From NCBI RefSeq assembly GCF_040958095.1, contig NC_091173.1, positions 19,953,082-20,017,081 on the forward strand: a stretch of 64,000 nt of DNA. Direction: 5' to 3'. A model generated the notes under the pieces. The model worked only from the letters and a program-made list of their open reading frames with translations. It was not told the origin of the DNA and searched no databases. A program made the translations under genes and the position numbers. This document shows, piece after piece, positions 21,308 to 32,049 of this stretch. The stretch is from Procambarus clarkii (lineage: Eukaryota > Arthropoda > Malacostraca > Decapoda > Cambaridae). Every line of letters begins with the position of its first letter. Position 1 is the stretch's first letter.

Positions 21308-21391
21308 TTCGGTTTACGGGCTCACCATAGCCCGTGCTACATGGACACTTCGTCCTGAGTAGCTAAATCTTTAACAACAACAACAACAACG
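21308..21391 (-). repeat. Hairpin retroposon subfamily B, 84 bp, 9-bp TSD
   Basis: CCCACCCAA at 21299-21307 and 21392-21400. On the minus strand a (TTG)n lead, the stem GCTAC/GTAGC with inner GGAC/GTCC, then ACGGGC/GCCCGT. Confidence 0.88.
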
Positions 21392-21400
21392 CCCACCCAA

Positions 21401-21718
21401 AGATGAACACGACAACAACAAACAAAATGACACGGCAGCAACGCAACGGCAACAAAGACAGCACAAAGAAAATAAGTTACGGACACAAAACAATTACGAC
21501 AAGGCCAACAAGTGACCAACCTCCCCTCCCCTCCCCCAGCGCCCAGCTGGTTCAGAGACTCTACCAGTCTGGACGCCCGGGAAACCTGTTTGATCCTTTC
21601 AAACAATACCTTCCTATTACCCATCAGCGGATAATCTTTTCAGCGTTGGGGGGGACGCCGCTTGGAGGGGGGCTTGGAGAGGGATGAAAGACTAAAGTGA
21701 AGGGTGGGGACAACTGGC

Positions 21719-21720
<2 letters not shown>
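21401..21720. other. No gene seen
   Basis: Ordinary spacer. Confidence 0.45.
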
Positions 21721-21756
<36 letters not shown>

Positions 21757-21851
21757 AAGAGAAAGAGGAAAGAAAGAGAGGAAAGAGGAAAGAAAGAGAG
21801 GAAAGAGGAAAGAAAGAGAGGAAAGAGGAAAGAAAGAGGAAAGAGGAAAGA

Positions 21852-21930
<79 letters not shown>
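21721..21930. repeat. (GA)n with 10-17 bp GAAAGAGGAAA higher-order units
   Basis: GA array, then repeated GAAAGAGAGGAAAGAG units, then GA array again. Confidence 0.95.
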
Positions 21931-21933
<3 letters not shown>

Positions 21934-22499
21934 TGAGGGAGAGGACATATGAGAACATGGTTGTTAAGTAGAGAGATAACGATGGTACTCGGAGAGGCGA
22001 GAGATTCAGAGACTCTTGTGAGAGCTGAAGGAAAGGGGGGAGGGGGGGGAAGGATTCAAACACTTAGGGAGCGAACAAGAGATGAAAGACAGAACAAAAA
22101 AAGATGGGGAGAAAGACGATAAGGCTTTGGACGAGGAAACAGTGACTGGAAAGGAAGGGAGAGTCTCTACCGACGTAAAGTAATACACAACCGAGAGAAA
22201 AAGGTTCACAAATAGGGGGAAGGGGAGGGTGTGTGAGCGTACAAAAGGGAGGGAAGGGAAGGGAAAGGAAGGGGGAGGGAAGGGAAGGGGGAGGGAATGG
22301 AAGGGAAGAGAAGAGGCAGCACAGAAGCAGGAACCTTCCTCTTTACTCCCCCCCCAAAAAAAAAAAACCAGAAGCAGGGGTAAAATGAGAGAAGGAGGTT
22401 GGAGAGGGAGGGAGGGAGGGAGGGAGGGAGGGGGAAAGGAGGTACACATTGTGATTTACCTGTGACCGGTTTCGAGCGTTTTTTCTCCCTAGCAGCTCC
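21931..22499. other. No gene supported; purine-rich plus strand
   Basis: GGAAGGGAAGGG-type simple sequence at 22215-22310 and GGGAGGGAG at 22400-22435. Confidence 0.6.
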
Positions 22500-22590
22500 A
22501 GCCCATCCTCCGAATAGACAGTACGTTTTAATACTAAGTGTAGTAAGTACAATCCTGACTATCGGCATAGTGCGTAAATACACTTAATCG
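22500..22590. repeat. Relative of the CCCATCCTCC MITE, partial
   Basis: Starts CCCATCCTCCGAATAGACAG and shares TTAATACTAAGTGTAGTAAG with 11989-12119 in reverse orientation. Confidence 0.65.
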
Positions 22591-22611
22591 GCAGCATCGC
22601 AGCAAAATGTT

Positions 22612-22745
22612 GTGAATATTAGAGTTTACCTGAAAAGCTGTATAGAAAACCACGACCTAACCTAACCTTGGGAGTGTAGGAGGACAAGCATGTAAATAAC
22701 ATTTATTGTTTCTTAATCACAATTAGTACTTAACCTATAGCTATA
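22612..22745 (+). repeat. Interspersed repeat with GACCTAACCTAACC motif
   Basis: Shares TGTGAATATTAGAGTTTACC, TATAGAAAAC and TTATTGTTTCTTAATCACAA with the copy at 6025-6245. Confidence 0.65.
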
Positions 22746-22969
22746 TTGATATTACAATTTTATGAAACTAATAAAACAAAACTAAAGTCTTTCAATAAAT
22801 TATAAAGTAACTCGGGATATTTTAAAATCTTGTATAAAATCTCTATTGTTTAATAAAACTGAAAAAGAAATTCTTTATATTTAAAACTTGTGTATATAGA
22901 ATTGAACACGAAAACTTCAACCTAAAAATTTTGAGTGAATTATCAGAAAATGAGAAGAATATATGGGGA

Positions 22970-23075
22970 GGTAAATGTAACAGCACAATAAGTGTATTTA
23001 TGTACTATGCAGACAGTCAGGAATGTACTTATTACAGTTAGTATTAAAACGTACTGTCTATTCGCAGGAAGGGTT
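22970..23075. repeat. Relative of the CCCATCCTCC MITE, partial
   Basis: GGTAAATGTAACAGCACAAT ... GTATTAAAACGTACTGTCTA matches the interior of 11989-12119. Confidence 0.65.
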
Positions 23076-23459
23076 ACAGCCCGCTGTAAGACCAGGCTTC
23101 CCTGGTGTCCGCTGGTGTAGTGGAAGCACATGGGAGAAGAGGGAGGGAGGGAAGAAAGGAGGGAGAGGAATGGAAGAGAGTAAACGGGAGAGAGAGGAGG
23201 GCGAGCTAGAATATCTCCACCATTGTCTGTTACCAAGGTTCCCACGCCAGGCCCCTCCCCCCCCCCCCACACAACCAGTTAAGGTCGCAGATGAAGAGGA
23301 GGTTAACTGTCACCTACCCTCTTGAGGAGGTGTGTAGGGGGGGGGGAGGTAGAGGTAATCGTCACCCCAAGCTTAACTAATACAAGCTACAATTACGTCA
23401 CCACCACCGCCGTAACTACAACCTACAACCGTAACATTATTGTCCAATATAATCACAAC
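23076..23459. other. No gene seen
   Basis: Purine-rich sequence and C-runs. No coding support. Confidence 0.5.
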
Positions 23460-23545
23460 ATGTGGTGTCTCAACAGGGACAATACTGAGGCCCATACCAT
23501 GCGCCTGGAGAGTCCGGGGATCAGAGTTCGATCCTCAATGTTTCA
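23460..23545 (+). mobile_element. tRNA-like SINE fragment
   Basis: A B-box-like AGAGTTCGATCCTC lies near 23523-23536, preceded by a weak A-box-like segment. Too degraded to call a tRNA. Confidence 0.45.
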
Positions 23546-23681
23546 TTATTATATATTTGTTATTCCGAGTTAGCCTAAAACATTCCAAATTAGTTTTTGT
23601 ACACAGGAAATAATGTAGAGAATCACCATATAAGAGTTGATCAAAACACCATGGAAATCATTCTATCACTACTACTACTAC

Positions 23682-23857
23682 TGACACGGCACCCCATAAG
23701 CGGCTGTTACAAAAGTTGGCACAACAGGCAGGAGTAAAAGGGAAGGTGCTCCAGTGGATAAGGGAGCATCTAAGCAACAGGAAACAGCGAGTAACTGTGA
23801 GGGGAGAGACAACAAAGTGGCGAGATGTCACCAGCGGAGTCCCACAGGGATCTGTAC
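23682..23857 (+). mobile_element. LINE reverse transcriptase fragment
   Basis: Encodes DTAPHKRLLQKLAQQAGVKG, then KVLQWIREHLSNRKQRVTVR and WRDVTSGVPQGSVL, RT palm motifs close to those at 50940-51165. It breaks off at a minisatellite. Confidence 0.85.
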
Positions 23858-24086
23858 TACCGAACTAGACTACCGAGTACAACCACTCACCACAACAAGG
23901 CTACCGAGTACAACCACTCACCCCAACTAGGCTACCGAGTACAACCACTCACCATAACTAGACTACCGAGTACAACCACTCACCCCAACTAGACTACCGA
24001 GTACAACCACTCGCCACAACTAGGCTACCGAGTACAACCACTCACCACAACAAGGCTACCGAGTACAACCACTCACCCCAACTAGG
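23858..24086. repeat. 31-bp minisatellite, about 7 units
   Basis: Unit CTACCGAGTACAACCACTCA plus CCMCAACTAGG, starting exactly where the LINE fragment ends. Confidence 0.95.
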
Positions 24087-24981
24087 CGAATCCTCATATT
24101 TGCCGATTTAAAAACAGAAATGTTTACGGTCGCAAACTTTTCAGTCCTACAAGAATTTTAACGATTTGTATAATTTGTGATGTTAATAAATGTTTTTCTT
24201 TCTGACAAACAGCAGCTTATCGACCACAAACCTTCCTCTTTTGGAGGTTTTGAGAACCTCCAAAACCAGGGCCGCTGCCACGCCAGTGATGTCACTCTTC
24301 GATAGCAGGTGAGATAGCAGAGCTGTGAAGTGTGCCGAGATTCTTTACAACATGGACAGTCTCAGTGAAGCATTTCAACTACTGGGGTCGACTCCTTGCA
24401 CTCTAACTGTACTCCTTTGGGGAGAAGATGAGAGAGAGAGAGAGATGCCTCACAGTATAAACATGGGGGGGGGAGGGGGGGCCGCTGGAAGGTCAGGCAG
24501 GTTCCAAACCTGAACAATAAAACTGAAACTTGCTGGAGTGAGAGAACAACTCTCGAAATTATCAACAAATTATCAACGGGTAAGAGGCAATAGTAGGCTG
24601 TCACCAACACCAATAATTCTACCTCCATCCACAGTAATCACTACTACTCAAGACCTCACAATAATCCTACCAAATCCACCTTGGCTATACCACCACCAGC
24701 TGTCGCCTAAACTACCGGCTACCACTACACGTCACCACAACTACTACTACCACCACAACCAGTCCCTTCAACAAGCACCGACACCCCCACCGGTGCACCA
24801 GCTGAGGCTCCAACCAAGGAATGACTCGAGCATGACAAAGTCCAGACACACACACACACACACCCACGGCCCAGATGCTAGATGTAAACAAACCAGGAGC
24901 GACGCACACGTGGTCAAGGAACGCCACCAACGCTAAAAACGGCGCACCAGAAGAAAGATGTTGAAAAAAGTATTTTTTTTT
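24087..24981. other. No gene seen
   Basis: AT-rich start and an ACC-rich tract at 24650-24760. Frames there are repeat-driven. Confidence 0.5.
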
Positions 24982-25262
24982 AGGGTCCTGGTAGTACAGT
25001 ACGGTTCGTTCTCAACTCACATCGAGAATTCCCGGTTCGAATACTGAGCGGGACAGAAATGGTTGGGCATATTTCCATCACCTAATCCACCTGTTCGCAG
25101 TAAGTAGGTACTCAGGAGTTAGTCAGCTTGTGGGTTGCATCCTGGGCGGAAATTGAAATAAGTTTATTGAGGTAAAATACACACAAAGGGATGAGGTAGC
25201 TCAAGCTATTCTCACCCCGTTCAGTACATCGTGTATCCTGGGCGGAGTCAGTTATTAGACCT
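24982..25262 (+). mobile_element. tRNA-derived SINE, interrupted by an 84-bp insertion
   Basis: The head GGGTCCTGGTAGTACAGTAC, B-box CCGGTTCGAATAC and core AGTAAGTAGGTACTCAGGAG are the same type as 4485-4764. The copy is split at 25151-25234. Confidence 0.8.
25151..25234 (+). repeat. Short TTTATTGAGG repeat, 84 bp, 12-bp TSD
   Basis: Perfect direct repeats ATCCTGGGCGGA at 25139-25150 and 25235-25246. Internal AAGTTTATTGAGGTAAAATA and CAAAGGGATGAGGTAGCT match 18165-18245 and 33595-33672. Confidence 0.88.
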
Positions 25263-25554
25263 TGAAAGGGGGGGGGGGGCCTAGATCAAAGCCTAACGTG
25301 TATGAATACACTCTGGCTGCCTGTCCCCCCGAAACAATGAATTATTATAATTATAAAAAAGGGGGAGCAAAAAGAAACAACATGGAGACGAGGGGAAATC
25401 TCAAAGTGCTTGCGGGGTTGAACGTTACCTCCTCTTGATTGTCGAGGGCAGTGACTTGCGACCCACCTCCTTATCATACATATTTTGAAAAGTATTCGTT
25501 ATATTAGCTTTTATTATATCTAGTTAATTCCATCCGTCCCCCCCCCTTGGTATA

Positions 25555-25862
25555 TATTGTCTTGTAACTAAACAAGATATAATCTTGTTCAGAAGGCATG
25601 GCAGGATGTGCAGAATACCTCCGTTGAAGAGCAGAGGTGCAACAGGTACTCTGAGAGAGAACTCTATCAACATCAGAGGCCCGAGACTGTTCAACACGCT
25701 TCCACTACACATAAGGGGCATAACTGGCCGACCCCTCACAGTGTTCAAGAGAGAACTGGATAAACACCTTCAAAGGATACCTGATCAACCAGTCCAGCAA
25801 CGAGGAGGCTGAGCGATGACCGGGCCTCGGGGACGCTAAGCCCCGAAATCATCTCAAGATAG
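25555..25862 (+). mobile_element. LINE type 2, C-terminus and 3' tail
   Basis: Encodes FRRHGRMCRIPPLKSRGATG, then NIRGPRLFNTLPLHIRGITG and FKRELDKHLQRIPDQP, then stops. The 3' tail GACCGGGCCTCGGGGACGCT, AAGCCCCGAAATCATCTCAA, GATA is shared with the SINEs at 31053, 35425 and 43211. Confidence 0.85.
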
Positions 25863-26019
25863 CATATAATCTAACTTACGCTATCCCTTGAGAATTCTAT
25901 ATGTCGTTATAATGTCTCCCATTTTCCCGCTTTCAAGTGTGGCAAGAACCTGCTCCCCCAACCTTCATTTCATAGTTTAATCCTGTTAGTTGTGAAGCGA
26001 TCCTCTTTAAGCACAACTT

Positions 26020-26168
26020 TGCGCGGGTTGAGCTTTGGCTCTTTGGTTCCGCCTCTCAACCGTCAATCAACTGGTGTACAGACTCTGGAGCCTATTGGGC
26101 TCTATCAAACCAACATTTGAAACTATGTATGGAGTCAGCCTCCACCACATCACTGCCTACAGTGATCA
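26020..26168 (-). mobile_element. LINE type 1 3' end
   Basis: On the minus strand GGTGGAGGCTGACTCCATAC (the codons before DSIH), then CCAGTTGATTGACGGTTGAG and AACCCGCGC. The 3' terminal GGTGAGTAC is missing. Confidence 0.75.
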
Positions 26169-26476
26169 GTAGCCTGCACTTGCAAACTCTGGGAGCATAG
26201 TAAGGATATTCTCCAGAACACCAGAGTGAATACATTACCTGCAGAGTTGCAGGCACTTCACACCGTCACGCATGACTATTCTAATGACTGGACAGTCAAT
26301 AATGTAGTGTATGAGAACATGATCCGGCTTCTGCTGTTCACAGAGTGTGCACCTGGAGTGCTCTGGGGTTGGGAGGCCCGTCACCTGCCACAGGTAGCGG
26401 TAACCCAACCTGGTTCCCGGCAACCACTGTGTCGCAATGACAACGTCCTCTGTTGCACTTGTACATAGGTGTCATA

Positions 26477-26555
26477 CCTGGTTGATGGGGTTCTGGGAGT
26501 TGTTCTACTCCCCAAGCCCGGCCCGAGGCCAGGCTTGACTTGTGAGAGTTTGACT
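26477..26555 (-). mobile_element. LINE type 3 tail
   Basis: The minus strand reads CTCACAAGTCAAGCCTGGCC to CATCAACCAGGTAT. It sits within the RNase H LINE copy. Confidence 0.8.
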
Positions 26556-27024
26556 TGTGTCAGATCTAAACTAATCAAAGCTTTTTATACTTGTGCTTTC
26601 AGGCGCTTGGAAGTGTGTAATTTATCTCCTATCCGACGAGAATGTTTGGAGCAATATAGTCTTAATAACAGAGACGGGGATACGCAGGTCTAGTTCAATT
26701 TCATCTCTTGTTATACGCTAATTTGGCTGTCATCATGATGGGTTATATTTATGTAAGGTGGCGTCCACACATTATTGGTTTTAAACTTTTATTCTGTGCA
26801 GCGAGCAGGTTACTGATAATTGTTGCTACTATGAGGTTCTTGCTGTCGATCTTGCTGGATAAACTTTCAAGAACTTGAAAACCACACTTTGAATCACAGA
26901 AAATTATTCCTCCTTCTGTATTTTTGAGTGTAGTGGTAGCTAGTTGTAGTCTAACTAGTTCTGTTGGTGTAGAGTTCAGCCAGTTGTTGAACCTGACAGT
27001 GATACTATGTATGTGAGTATTGTT

Positions 27025-27168
27025 GACCAGACCACACACTAGAAGTTGAAGGGACGACGACGTTTCGGTCCGTCCTGGACCATTCTCAAGTCGATTGTGA
27101 TGAGGACAGGTAGGGACAGGCAATAAATAGGCCAGAGAGAGCTGAGGAGGAAAGTAAGGTGTAGGGAG
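27025..27168 (-). mobile_element. Hammerhead-like retroposon, 144 bp, 15-bp TSD
   Basis: Perfect direct repeats TATGTGAGTATTGTT at 27010-27024 and 27169-27183 in the LINE RNase H. The interior has the stem GGTCC/GGACC and GAAAC. Confidence 0.9.
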
Positions 27169-27339
27169 TATGTGAGTATTGTTTCTGTAAAACCTACAGT
27201 CCGTTGTAGTGCATGCTGTTGACGACTGGACTGACCCATCGGTGTGGACAGTGGTCGCGAGATCCTGGGACTTTGACAGAGGAGACAATTGTCTCAAGTG
27301 TGACAGCTTTAAGAAGAATAAGATCCTCATTAATTTTCG

Positions 27340-27560
27340 TGGTGACCTCGACGACACCAGTTGTGCCCACCACGAGTCACAACAGCGTAGCGGAAAAGTC
27401 GCCACCCAACCCACGCATCTGAAAATGAAAAGCGACAACGTTTCGATCCATTCCCAGATCTTTATCAATTACGACTTGATTATGATCGAGGATGGACCGA
27501 AACGTCGTCGTTTCTTCATGTTCACATGTGTGTGGGTTGTGTGTGTGTACATCAGTTGTA
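27340..27560. repeat. Old fold-back relative of the hammerhead-like retroposon
   Basis: GACAACGTTTCGATCCATTC at the left and GGATGGACCGAAACGTCGTC at the right are inverted relatives of the 14757-14971 arms, more diverged. Confidence 0.65.
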
Positions 27561-27654
27561 TCTGACGCCAATCTGTGTAATGTTTTCGCGCTGAAAAACC
27601 ATAATGAGTGACGCACCTGAGTGAGAAGAGGCAATCACTGTCCACATTTGATTA

Positions 27655-27715
27655 ATTGATGAAGATTAAGCCACCCAAGAGGTGGCACGGCCATGAATAG
27701 CCCGTAAGTGGTAGA
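27655..27715 (+). repeat. Hairpin retroposon subfamily A
   Basis: GATGAAGATTAAGCCACCCA, then the stems GCCACC/GGTGGC and ACGGCC/GCCCGT. Confidence 0.8.
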
Positions 27716-28270
27716 TTATTTTTTTGGGAAAGTAAACTGTGTTCTGAGGTCGCATTTATATCGCCAGGCTGGTATCGCGGGGGAGGATACTGCTTGACAG
27801 TATTTATGAGGCTGTCCAACTGCTGGATATCTTTATATCTGCTGGATAAACAGAAGAGTGGCAGTGTTGATGGCTTCTGGGTGGTTGCTGAAAGATTCAG
27901 GGACTCTTAAAAGCTCTTCTAAAAGTCGTTGACTGCTCGACATTCCAGAAAATATTGAATAGTGGACTCGCCACATGCTTAAACCCGCAATATATACACT
28001 CTGTCCGGGGAGAATGAGAGAAATGACTCAACTATCACCCCGTGTCTACCTGACGTAGCCACCTTACCAAGGTGGGATAAATTAAATACCGTAGTATCGT
28101 TTATCAGCAGCACCAACGAGTGGGATACGAGCCTAGCAAGATAATCATTATTTATCCCAGCCACCGTTCAGTTTGCGGGTCCCCCAGACCCACATGCTGT
28201 TAACCGTTGCTAACAGGAAATGAGACCGTTGTGGTGCTCCCGAAACGCATTCCACTCCTTCCCATCCTAT
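27716..28270. other. No gene seen
   Basis: Ordinary spacer. No exon recognised. Confidence 0.45.
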
Positions 28271-28530
28271 GGTTATCTTGAGGTTATCTTGAGATGATTT
28301 CGGGGCTTTTAGTGTCCCCGCGGCCCGGTCCTCGACCAGGCCTCCGGGGAGGCCACCAGGTACTAACACCCAGGTACCTATTTTACTGCTAGGTAACAGG
28401 GGCATAGGGTGAAAGAAACTTTGCCCATTGTTTCTCGCCGGCGCCTGGGATCGAACCCAGGACCACAGGATCACAAGTCCCGTGTGCTGTCCGCTCGGCC
28501 GACCGGCTCCTCCTCGGCCGACCGGCTATG
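28271..28530 (-). mobile_element. tRNA-derived SINE with LINE type 2 tail
   Basis: The head GGCCGAGCGGACAGCACACG (tRNA-Ser/Leu-like) and B-box GGGTTCGATCCC are followed by the core TAGCAGTAAAATAGGTACCT. The tail GGTCGAGGACCGGGCCGCGG ends in two ATCTCAAGATAACC units. A duplicated CGGCCGACCGGCT lies at the 5' end. Confidence 0.88.
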
Positions 28531-28537
28531 ACGCTCA

Positions 28538-28602
<65 letters not shown>
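28538..28602. repeat. (AAT)n microsatellite
   Basis: Pure AAT triplets adjoining the 5' end of the SINE at 28271-28530. Confidence 0.95.
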
Positions 28603-28754
28603 GTACAGTTACACAAAGGAATCCCAATAACGAATAGATCAATAAGAAAATCATTTGTAGCAATGAGGAGGGGTGGTATAAAACTTGGACTGGCTTCGCG
28701 AAGCCTCATCCAGACTTCCTGTGAAGTCAGTGGAAACCCAGGTTGTGTAACGTA

Positions 28755-28830
28755 TTAGCATGTCGTGGTACAGGGGTAAGGAAGGGAGTTTACCCTGATC
28801 GCTGGTTCGAGTCGCCTCATGGCTCTTAAA
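28755..28830 (+). mobile_element. tRNA-like SINE fragment
   Basis: A-box-like GTGGTACAGGGGTAAGG and B-box CTGGTTCGAGTCG, 30 bases apart. The acceptor stem does not close, so it is not called a tRNA gene. Confidence 0.5.
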
Positions 28831-29007
28831 TGATTTTTCTCAATAATTACAGTAATTGTATAATATATACAGCCAATAGTTACGCACTTTTAATAGTTTT
28901 TCGGGCATAGACCACCCGGCGGTGCCGGCCAGAATCCAAAACCCAAGGCGAGAAGAGAAAATATGATGACATCACAGTGAGGTCAGAAACCTTATGCATG
29001 CCATCTT

Positions 29008-29204
29008 CTTGAGGTTATCTTGAGATGATTTCGGGGCTTCAGTGTCCCCGCGGCCCCGGTCCTCGACCAGGCCTCCACCCCCAGGAAGCAGCCCGTGACA
29101 GCTGACACCCAGGTACCTATTTTACTGCTAGGTAACAGGGGCATAGGGTGAAAAGAAACTCTGCCCATTGTTTCTCGCCGGCGCCTGGGATCGAACCCAG
29201 GACC
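29008..29204 (-). mobile_element. SINE with LINE type 2 tail, 5'-truncated at the B-box
   Basis: Same core and tail as 28271-28530, beginning just before the B-box GGGTTCGATCCC. Confidence 0.85.
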
Positions 29205-29853
29205 ATATATAAAACACAAACTATTCTCTCTCTTATTCTAGTTAGATTAGGTTAGTAGGAACACATAATAGGCATAGTCCCTCAGTTCATTAGGTGCCTC
29301 TGCAACCTTTTTCAACTACCGCAACACAGGATGCCTGTACGTTGCATGATGGGAAAAAAAGCTCTTGGGCCCGCCTCGCCCCGAGACTATGCTGCAAGCC
29401 TCTCAGCTCCACCATGCCCATGACACTCTAGGTTACACCCCCAATAAGGTTAAGGCACTAATAACTCGCTAAGTGACAAAGAGGACAAAACACGCTACGT
29501 GACCAGGTACATGACAGCAGGGTGACGCACTAAATAATACAACCAACAGTATCAACCTATGCAAATTATATATAAATAAATTGTGAAATTGAGATAAATT
29601 CAAGGAAACATTAAAATAAAAAAATTAAAAATACGCAGAAAATCTAGAAAATTTTTAGAAAAAATCAAATAATAACAAGGGCAAGAAAGGGCTATGTGTA
29701 AGGAAAAATTAAAAAAAAAAAAAAAAAAAAAAAACATGAGAGATAAGATAAAGGCGAGAGGCAAGAGAACTATGAGAAGTAACAGGAAGCAACACCGTTA
29801 AATCACATGAAGTTTTAGGCCAATGAAAAGAGTGTATAACGCCTAACGGTAAA
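29205..29853. other. No gene seen; AT-rich with poly-A tract
   Basis: A tract of about 24 A at 29710-29733. No retrogene is recognised upstream of it. Confidence 0.5.
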
Positions 29854-29881
29854 CACACACACACACACACACACACACACC

Positions 29882-30503
29882 GGAAGAAACAAGAGGGAAC
29901 ACAAATGCTACGAGAATGGTAGGAAGGAGCCAATGAGAGAAGGTGCAGCAATAATCTGTCCACGGCTCTTCCCCACAACCAACACAATTAATCCAAGAGG
30001 GTCTTCCAACTTGGTAATTAAATCCTCACTCACTCTTCGGGAAGGGCAGAAAGAAAATGGAGGGAAATAGGGGGAATGGTACTGGTGTGGGTTTGGGGGA
30101 CTCAAGGGGGACCAATGGTGGTGAGGGGGGACTGGAGGTAGGTTGTGGGAGGATGAGAAGCTGTGGGTGGTGGAAGAAGGGAAGGGGAATGGTGTGGGGG
30201 GGTCGTAGGATGTTGAGAGCCGTGGGTGGTGGGGGTGTGGGGGTAGGCGTGGAGTTGGGAGGAAAGGGCATGGGGGGGGGGGTGGCTGGGGTGAAAGGCG
30301 GGAAATATAAGTGAAGGGGTTAAAAGACCCGTGAGGGCAGGTGCGGGTGGTAGGGGTAAGTGGATGACGGGGGGAGGGGGGGGGATAATGGATTGCCTCA
30401 TGGATGAGGGGAGTTTTAGGGTCTAGGTAGGGGGTGTATAAGGCTGGTGAGGCGTGGGAACCAGAGGGGGGAAAATGACCTGTATTTAAAGGGAAAGGGG
30501 AAG
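29882..30503. other. No gene supported; strongly G-rich plus strand
   Basis: GGGGNGG-type simple sequence at 30060-30470. Its proline-rich minus-strand frames are compositional. Confidence 0.6.
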
Positions 30504-30513
30504 GACACTAACA

Positions 30514-30617
30514 CGAGTTACAGCCCCGCTCCTGTGCCAGGTAAGTCCACTACGGGCTCACCATAGCCCGTGCTACTTGGAACTTTTTGTTCCCAGTAGC
30601 TGAATCTTAAACAACAA
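30514..30617 (-). repeat. Hairpin retroposon subfamily B, 104 bp, 10-bp TSD
   Basis: Perfect direct repeats GACACTAACA at 30504-30513 and 30618-30627. It has the same extended 5'/3' structure as 6530-6632. Confidence 0.88.
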
Positions 30618-30627
30618 GACACTAACA

Positions 30628-31052
30628 AGGAGTATTGGTAAAGGACAGAGCACAGACAATGGGACACAGGTATAAATCAGGGGGTAAACAGGCGCGGGTG
30701 TAGAAATATCGACCACTAAACGCACACAAAAACCACAACCTGAGTGACAGACAACGACTATCAGCGTAGAGCCTGGACTGACAGACGCCTCGACAATTAA
30801 GTGCATTACACAAAGGAAAGGACGACCATCAAGCCTAATGGCAGTTATATCCGGACACAAGATTGGGGCCAAACATAACATCTCACCACTTTCTACACCC
30901 ACACAATCGGGTCCATCCTCGACCGTACTCACCACTCAGTGTCAAACCATAAAAACTATTAACAATACTAATAATAATAGAAAACCGACAACATATTGTG
31001 GGAAGCTAAGACTGAACCAACTGCAACTAGAATATAAAGTCTAGGAGCACTA
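30628..31052. other. No gene seen
   Basis: Ordinary spacer. Confidence 0.45.
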
Positions 31053-31295
31053 GGAGCCGGTCGGCCGAGCGGACAGCACGCTGGACTTGTGATCCTGTGG
31101 TCCTGGGTTCGATCCCAGGCGCCGGCGAGAAACAATGGGCAGAGTTTCTTTCACCCTGTTACCTAGCAGTAAATAGGTACCTGGGTGTTAGTCAGCTGTC
31201 ACGGGCTGCTTCCTGGGGGTGGAGGCCTGGTCGAGGACCGGGCCGCGGGGACACTAAAAATCCCCGAAATCATCTCAAGATAACCTCAAGATAAT
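31053..31295 (+). mobile_element. tRNA-derived SINE with LINE type 2 tail
   Basis: GGAGCCGGTCGGCCGAGCGG head, B-box GGGTTCGATCCC, core TAGCAGTAAATAGGTACCTG, tail CCCCGAAATCATCTCAAGAT plus AACCTCAAGATAA. Confidence 0.9.
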
Positions 31296-31412
31296 CTTTA
31301 ACAGTCGGTATGAGACCCCAAGTAAACATTACCACGTGTGCCCCCATCAATGCCAGAATCAAGTGAAGGAAATATATCACCCCACAGCCCCTCAAAACCC
31401 AAGCCCTACCGT

Positions 31413-31490
31413 ATGTTGACCAGACCACACACACTAGAAGGTGAAGGGACGACGACGTTTCGGTCCGTCCTGGACCATTCTCAAGTCGAT
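31413..31490 (+). mobile_element. Hammerhead-like retroposon copy
   Basis: GTTGACCAGACCACACACAC ... GGACCATTCTCAAGTCGATT. TSD not clear. Confidence 0.75.
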
Positions 31491-31495
31491 TGGGA

Positions 31496-31970
31496 CTCAG
31501 ACTCATTGCCAGCCTACCTTGCGGTTCCCTTGAGTTAGTTCCGACGATCAACGTCCCTGGGGTCCGGTTTGACCAGGGTCCCTTAACCCAGAGTCATAAT
31601 ACACTATTGGATCTGTAGACCAATATTTCCACCCAAGCAGCAGCTGATGTTTTATTTTTTGTATTTTATACAACTATAATATTCATACAAATTGTTTTTG
31701 ACTATGCGGGGAACAATCATTTATAATAATGATTAGCACTGATCCTTTAAGACATCAAATAATATCAAGATAAATCATAGTGCTCCTAACTCCTCCAGAA
31801 CCTTAGGCTACAAGGAAGAAGTCATCATTAACATTGACTCTGGTTATGTAGTCTCAGAATCTGTGGAAATTAGAGTGCATACAAACTACTCAAGAGATAA
31901 TCCGTAGTAACAATATATATAAAAACCCAACTACAAAGAACTATAACAAGAGAATGGCACCACCATTTAT

Positions 31971-31977
<7 letters not shown>
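31496..31977. other. No gene seen
   Basis: AT-rich spacer before the (CA)n array. Confidence 0.45.

Positions 31978-32048
<71 letters not shown>
31978..32048. repeat. (CA)n microsatellite, 5' flank of LINE
   Basis: CA array interrupted once by GC, ending at the LINE's 5' truncation point. Confidence 0.95.

Positions 32049-32049
<1 letters not shown>

Larger units (their letters stand above)
26180..27468 (-). mobile_element. LINE fragment with RNase H domain, interrupted
   Basis: The minus strand encodes RNase H motifs (VHTDGSVQSSTA, then NNWLNSTPTELVRLQL and GGIIFCDSKCGFQVLESL). Downstream is a C-terminal CTLCEQQKPDHVLIHYIIDC zinc-knuckle-like segment. These occur together in I/R1/LOA-type LINEs. 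The RNase H is split by a retroposon at 27025-27168, and a type 3 tail lies at 26477-26555. It is not functional. Confidence 0.78.

Noticed and set aside
29710-29733. Poly-A tail of a retrogene
   Set aside because: No upstream coding similarity and no visible target-site duplication.
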